Source of the DNA: Siderastrea siderea | Lineage: Eukaryota; Cnidaria; Anthozoa; Scleractinia; Rhizangiidae | NCBI GenBank assembly: GCA_964030785.1 | Contig: OZ034979.1 | Location: 14,430,583 to 14,494,582 of the forward strand | Length of the DNA: 64,000 nucleotides | Reading direction: 5' to 3' | Notes under the pieces: generated by a model | Database searches by the model: none | Told to the model about the DNA's origin: nothing | The model's input: only the letters and a program-made list of their open reading frames with translations | Part shown: positions 60,528-64,000 of the stretch, in pieces | Layout: every line of letters starts with the position of its first letter | Numbering within the stretch: position 1 is the first letter of the stretch | Translations under genes and position numbers: made by a program

Positions 60528-63500
60528 TTTCCTAGTAACCCATAATGGAGGAAATGCATATTCCTTTGTATGCCGCTAAAACACGAAGGATGGATTACGC
60601 AGATTGAAGTTTTCGTAAAGCAGATCAATAAAGCTGTTCACAGTAACTTTTGGATAATCGAGTGTTTTAGTGACCCATAATAGACACAACGTGATATGCG
60701 TCTTACCAGACCAAAGTTTATGAATGTACTACACGGATGGAAATAACCATAAAACCGGTTACTTGAGCAGTTTACGGAAACTTTTAGTAAATCAAGTTTC
60801 CCATTGACCCATGATGGCGAGATTGGCTTTCGTTTCTATACTGCTAAAGCTTGGAGGATGCTCTACGTAAATCGAAATCATCGCAAAACGGGTGAATTGA
60901 GCTGTTCATAGTAACTTTTGGAAAATCGAGTTTTTTAGTGACTCAGTCTAGAGTGCCTTTTATGTCGATGCAGCGCTAAAACTTACAGAATGTACCACAA
61001 ACATCGAAGTCATCACAAAACGCCTGATTTCAGCTGTTCCTTGCAACTTTTGGAAAATCGACTGTTCGAGTGACCCATAATAGACGAATTGGGATTTGCG
61101 TCTTACCGGACCAAACTTGCAAAATGTACTACACGGATAAAAATAACCATAAAGCCGGTTACTTGAGCAGTTAAGGGCAACTTTCAGAAAATCCAGCTTG
61201 ACAGTGACCCACAATGGCGAAAATGCATTTTCCTTTGTATGCCGCTAAAGCGTAAAGGATGCACTTCGGAGATAGAAATCTTTGTAAAGCGGATGAATCA
61301 AGCATTTCCCGACAACTTTTGCAAAATCAAGTTTTACAGTGAGCCATAGTACACAAAATGCGTTTTAAGTATCACCGAACAACACTTGCAAAATGTACTA
61401 CACGGATGGAAATCACCATCAGACCGGTTACTTGAGCACTTTACGGAACCATGCATGAATTCAAGTTTCCTAGTGACCCATAATGGAGAAAATGCGCTTC
61501 CTTTTCTATGCCGCTAATGTTTGGATGATGCACTTCGGAAATCGAAATCACGGTAAAACGGGTGAATTGAGCTGTTCACAGTACCTGTTGGAGATTTGAG
61601 TTTTTTAGTGACTCATTCTAGAAAGTGCGTTTTATGTCGAGAAAGTGCAGAAAGTACCGCGGACATCAAAGTAATGATAAAAAAGGTGATTTCAGATCTT
61701 TACGAAAGTCGTTTTCCAGTAACCCGTATTGGGGAAAATGCATTTTCCTTTGTATACCGCTAAAACATGAAAGATGGACTACGGAGATCGAAATCTTCGT
61801 AAAGCGGATGAATTAAGCTGCTCACATTAACTTTTGGGAAATCCAGTTTTCCAGTGACTCAATCTAGAGAATGCGTTTTATGTCGATACAGTGCTTAAGC
61901 TTATAGAACATACTACAGACACCGAAGGTAGTATAAAACACCTGATTTCAGTAGTTCCTGGCAACATTTGGAAAATCGAGTGTTCCAGTGACCCATAATA
62001 GACGAAATGCGTTTTGCGTCTTACCGGACCAAACTTGCAAAATGTACTACACGGATGGAAATCACCATAAAACCGGTTACTTGAGCATTTGGGGCAACTT
62101 TTAGAAAATCAAGCTTCCCAGTGACCCCTAAATGTGAAAATGCATTTTCCTTTGTGTGCCGCTAAAACATAAAGGATGCATTACGGAGATTGAAGTCTTG
62201 GTAAAGCGGATGAATTATAAGCTGTTCACAGTAACTACAGACATCGATGTCATCATAAAACAGGTGATTTTAGCTGTTCGGGACAACTTTTGGAAAATCG
62301 AACGTTCTAGTGACCCATACATAGTAGAAAAAGTGCGTTTTGCGTCTTGCTAGACCAAACTTACAGAATGAACTACACGGATGGAAATCACCATAAAAGC
62401 GGTTACTTGAGTAGGTTACGGGAACTTTCAGGAAATCAAGTTTCTATGATGGAGACATTGGCTTTCGTTTCTATACCGCTAAAACTTGGAGGATGCACTA
62501 GGCAAATCGAAATCACCGTAAAATGGGTGATTTGAGCTCTTCACAGTAACTTTTGGAAAATGAGTTTTCTACTGACTCAATCTAGAAAGTGCGTTTTATG
62601 TTGATACAGCGCCAAAACTTACAAAATGTACTACAGACATCGAAGTCATGATAACACAGGTGATTTCAGCTGTTCCCGACACCTTTTGGAAAATCGAGTG
62701 TTCCAGTGACCCATAGTAGACAAAGTGCGTTCTGCGTCTTACCGGACCAAACCTGCAAAATGTACTACACGGATGGAAATCACCATAAAACTGGTCACTT
62801 GAACATTTCAGGGCAGCTTTCAGAAAACCAAGCTTCTCAGTGACGCATAATGGAGAAAATGCATTTTCCTTTGTATGCCGCTAAAACGTAAGGGACGCAC
62901 TTCGGAGATCGAAATCTTCGTAAAGCGCATGAATTAAGCTGTTCCCGGCAACTTTTCGAAAATCGAGTTTTCCAGTGACCCATAATAGAGAAAATGCGTC
63001 TTGTGTCACCGAACCAAACTTCCAAAATGTACTACACGGATGGAAATCACCTTAAGACGGGTTAATTGAGCAGTTTACTTAACCATTCATGAAATCAAGT
63101 TTCCTTAAGTGCGCCATAATGGAGAAAATGCGCTTTCGTTTCTATACTGCTAATATTTGGATGATGCACTACGGAAATTGAAGTCACCGTAAAACGGATA
63201 AATTGAGTTGTTCACAATGCCTTTTAAAGATTCCAGTTTTTTAGTGACTCAATCTAGAAAGTGCGTTTTATGTCGATAAAGTGCTAAAACTACAGACGTC
63301 GGAGACATCATAAAACAGGTGATTTGAGCAGTTCCCGACAACTTTTGGAAAATCAAGTTTACAAGTGACCGATAATGGCGAAAATGCATTTTCCTTTGCA
63401 TAACGCTAAAAACATAGAGGATGCACTTCAGAGATCGAAAGCTGTTCATAGTAACTTTTGGAAACTTGAGTTTTCTAGTGACTCAATCTTCTGAAAGTGC

Positions 63501-64000
63501 GTTTTATGTCGATAGAGCTCTAAAACTTACAGAATGTACTACAGACATCGAAGTCATCCTAAAACAGGTAATTTCAGCTGTTCCCGGCAACTTTTGGAAA
63601 ATCGAGTGTTCTAGTCACCCATAAAAGACAAAATGTGTTTTGCGTCCTACCAGACCAAACTTGCAAAATGTACTACACGGATGGAAATCACCATAAGACT
63701 GGTTACTTGAGCAGTTTGTGGAAACTTTCGGAAATACAAATGCGCTACGGAAATTAAAATCATCGTAATACGGGTGAATTGAACTGTTCACAGTAACTTT
63801 TGGAAAATCGAGGTTCTTAGTGACTCAATCTAGAAATGCATTTTCCCTCGTATGCCGCTAAAACGTGAAGGATGCATTACAGAGATTGAAATCTTCGTAA
63901 AGCGGATGAATTAACCTGATCACAGTAACTTTTGCAAATTGAGTTTTCCAGTGACTCAATGTAGAAGGTGCGTTTTATTTCGATACAGCGCTGAAACCAG
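60528..64000 (+). repeat. Satellite array, plus orientation, with empty Polinton site
   Basis: 134-bp monomers continue to the window end. Segments at about 61.9-62.4 and 62.4-64.0 kb correspond to the left and right flanks of the Polinton, and at about 62417 the sequence GTAGGTTACGGGAACTTTC runs through the site uninterrupted. Confidence 0.93.

Larger units (their letters stand above)
50575..60531. repeat. Segmental tandem duplication, copy B
   Basis: The partner of 36384-45914 with the same order of features. It contains the 313 bp deleted from copy A, but a shorter LTR. Confidence 0.93.

Overview
The window looks like nuclear DNA of a marine invertebrate, most likely an anthozoan cnidarian. 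The reasons are a AT-rich repetitive background, a tRNA-derived SINE of a type I associate with coral genomes, BEL/Pao retrotransposon relics, a zinc-finger tyrosine-recombinase element and a complete Maverick/Polinton. The species assignment is inference; no unique host gene is visible.

The centrepiece is an apparently intact 22,456-bp Polinton (adintovirus-like endogenous DNA virus) at 7548-30003. It has about 421/425-bp terminal inverted repeats starting 5'-AG, flanked on both sides by the 6-bp target duplication TACGGG. It sits inside a 134-bp-monomer satellite array, and an unoccupied paralogue of the insertion site lies at about 62.3-62.5 kb. From left to right it carries: a gene-poor left arm with duplications; a penton-like protein; a minus-strand SLOG/Rossmann-type protein; a GRF-type zinc-finger protein; a small unknown; a chromodomain integrase; two more penton-like paralogues; three small basic proteins; the major capsid protein; an adenain-like protease; a Pol III tRNA-like gene; a packaging ATPase; a glycine-rich protein; a two-helix membrane protein; six small proteins, including several basic ones and a phospholipase A2-like one; a tiny divergent minus-strand ORF; and a protein-primed family B DNA polymerase. 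Every main ORF is open, so the copy is young. At least six small virion-type proteins carry QRGG or MRGG sites matching the adenovirus-type protease consensus, so the protease probably matures them. TATA-like boxes lie about 36-64 nt upstream of the ATGs that head transcription units.

The flanks (1-7547 and 30004-32375) are satellite. Its 134-bp monomers fall into three or four alternating types, with higher-order copies at about 2.82 kb (21 monomers) and 0.94 kb (7 monomers). From 32.4 to 35.9 kb lie a decayed BEL/Pao element, minisatellites and a duplicated TTGACA-type microsatellite block.

From 36.4 kb on, a unit of about 14.2 kb occurs twice in tandem (starts at about 36384 and 50575). 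Each unit holds a zinc-finger tyrosine-recombinase gene (minus strand, broken differently in each copy), an AT-rich stretch, a BEL/Pao integrase plus 3' LTR, a SINE, a minus-strand relic of a second, older Polinton (capsid-protease junction), a LINE-type reverse-transcriptase tail, a minus-oriented satellite block and a plus-oriented satellite block. The second unit is cut by the window end.
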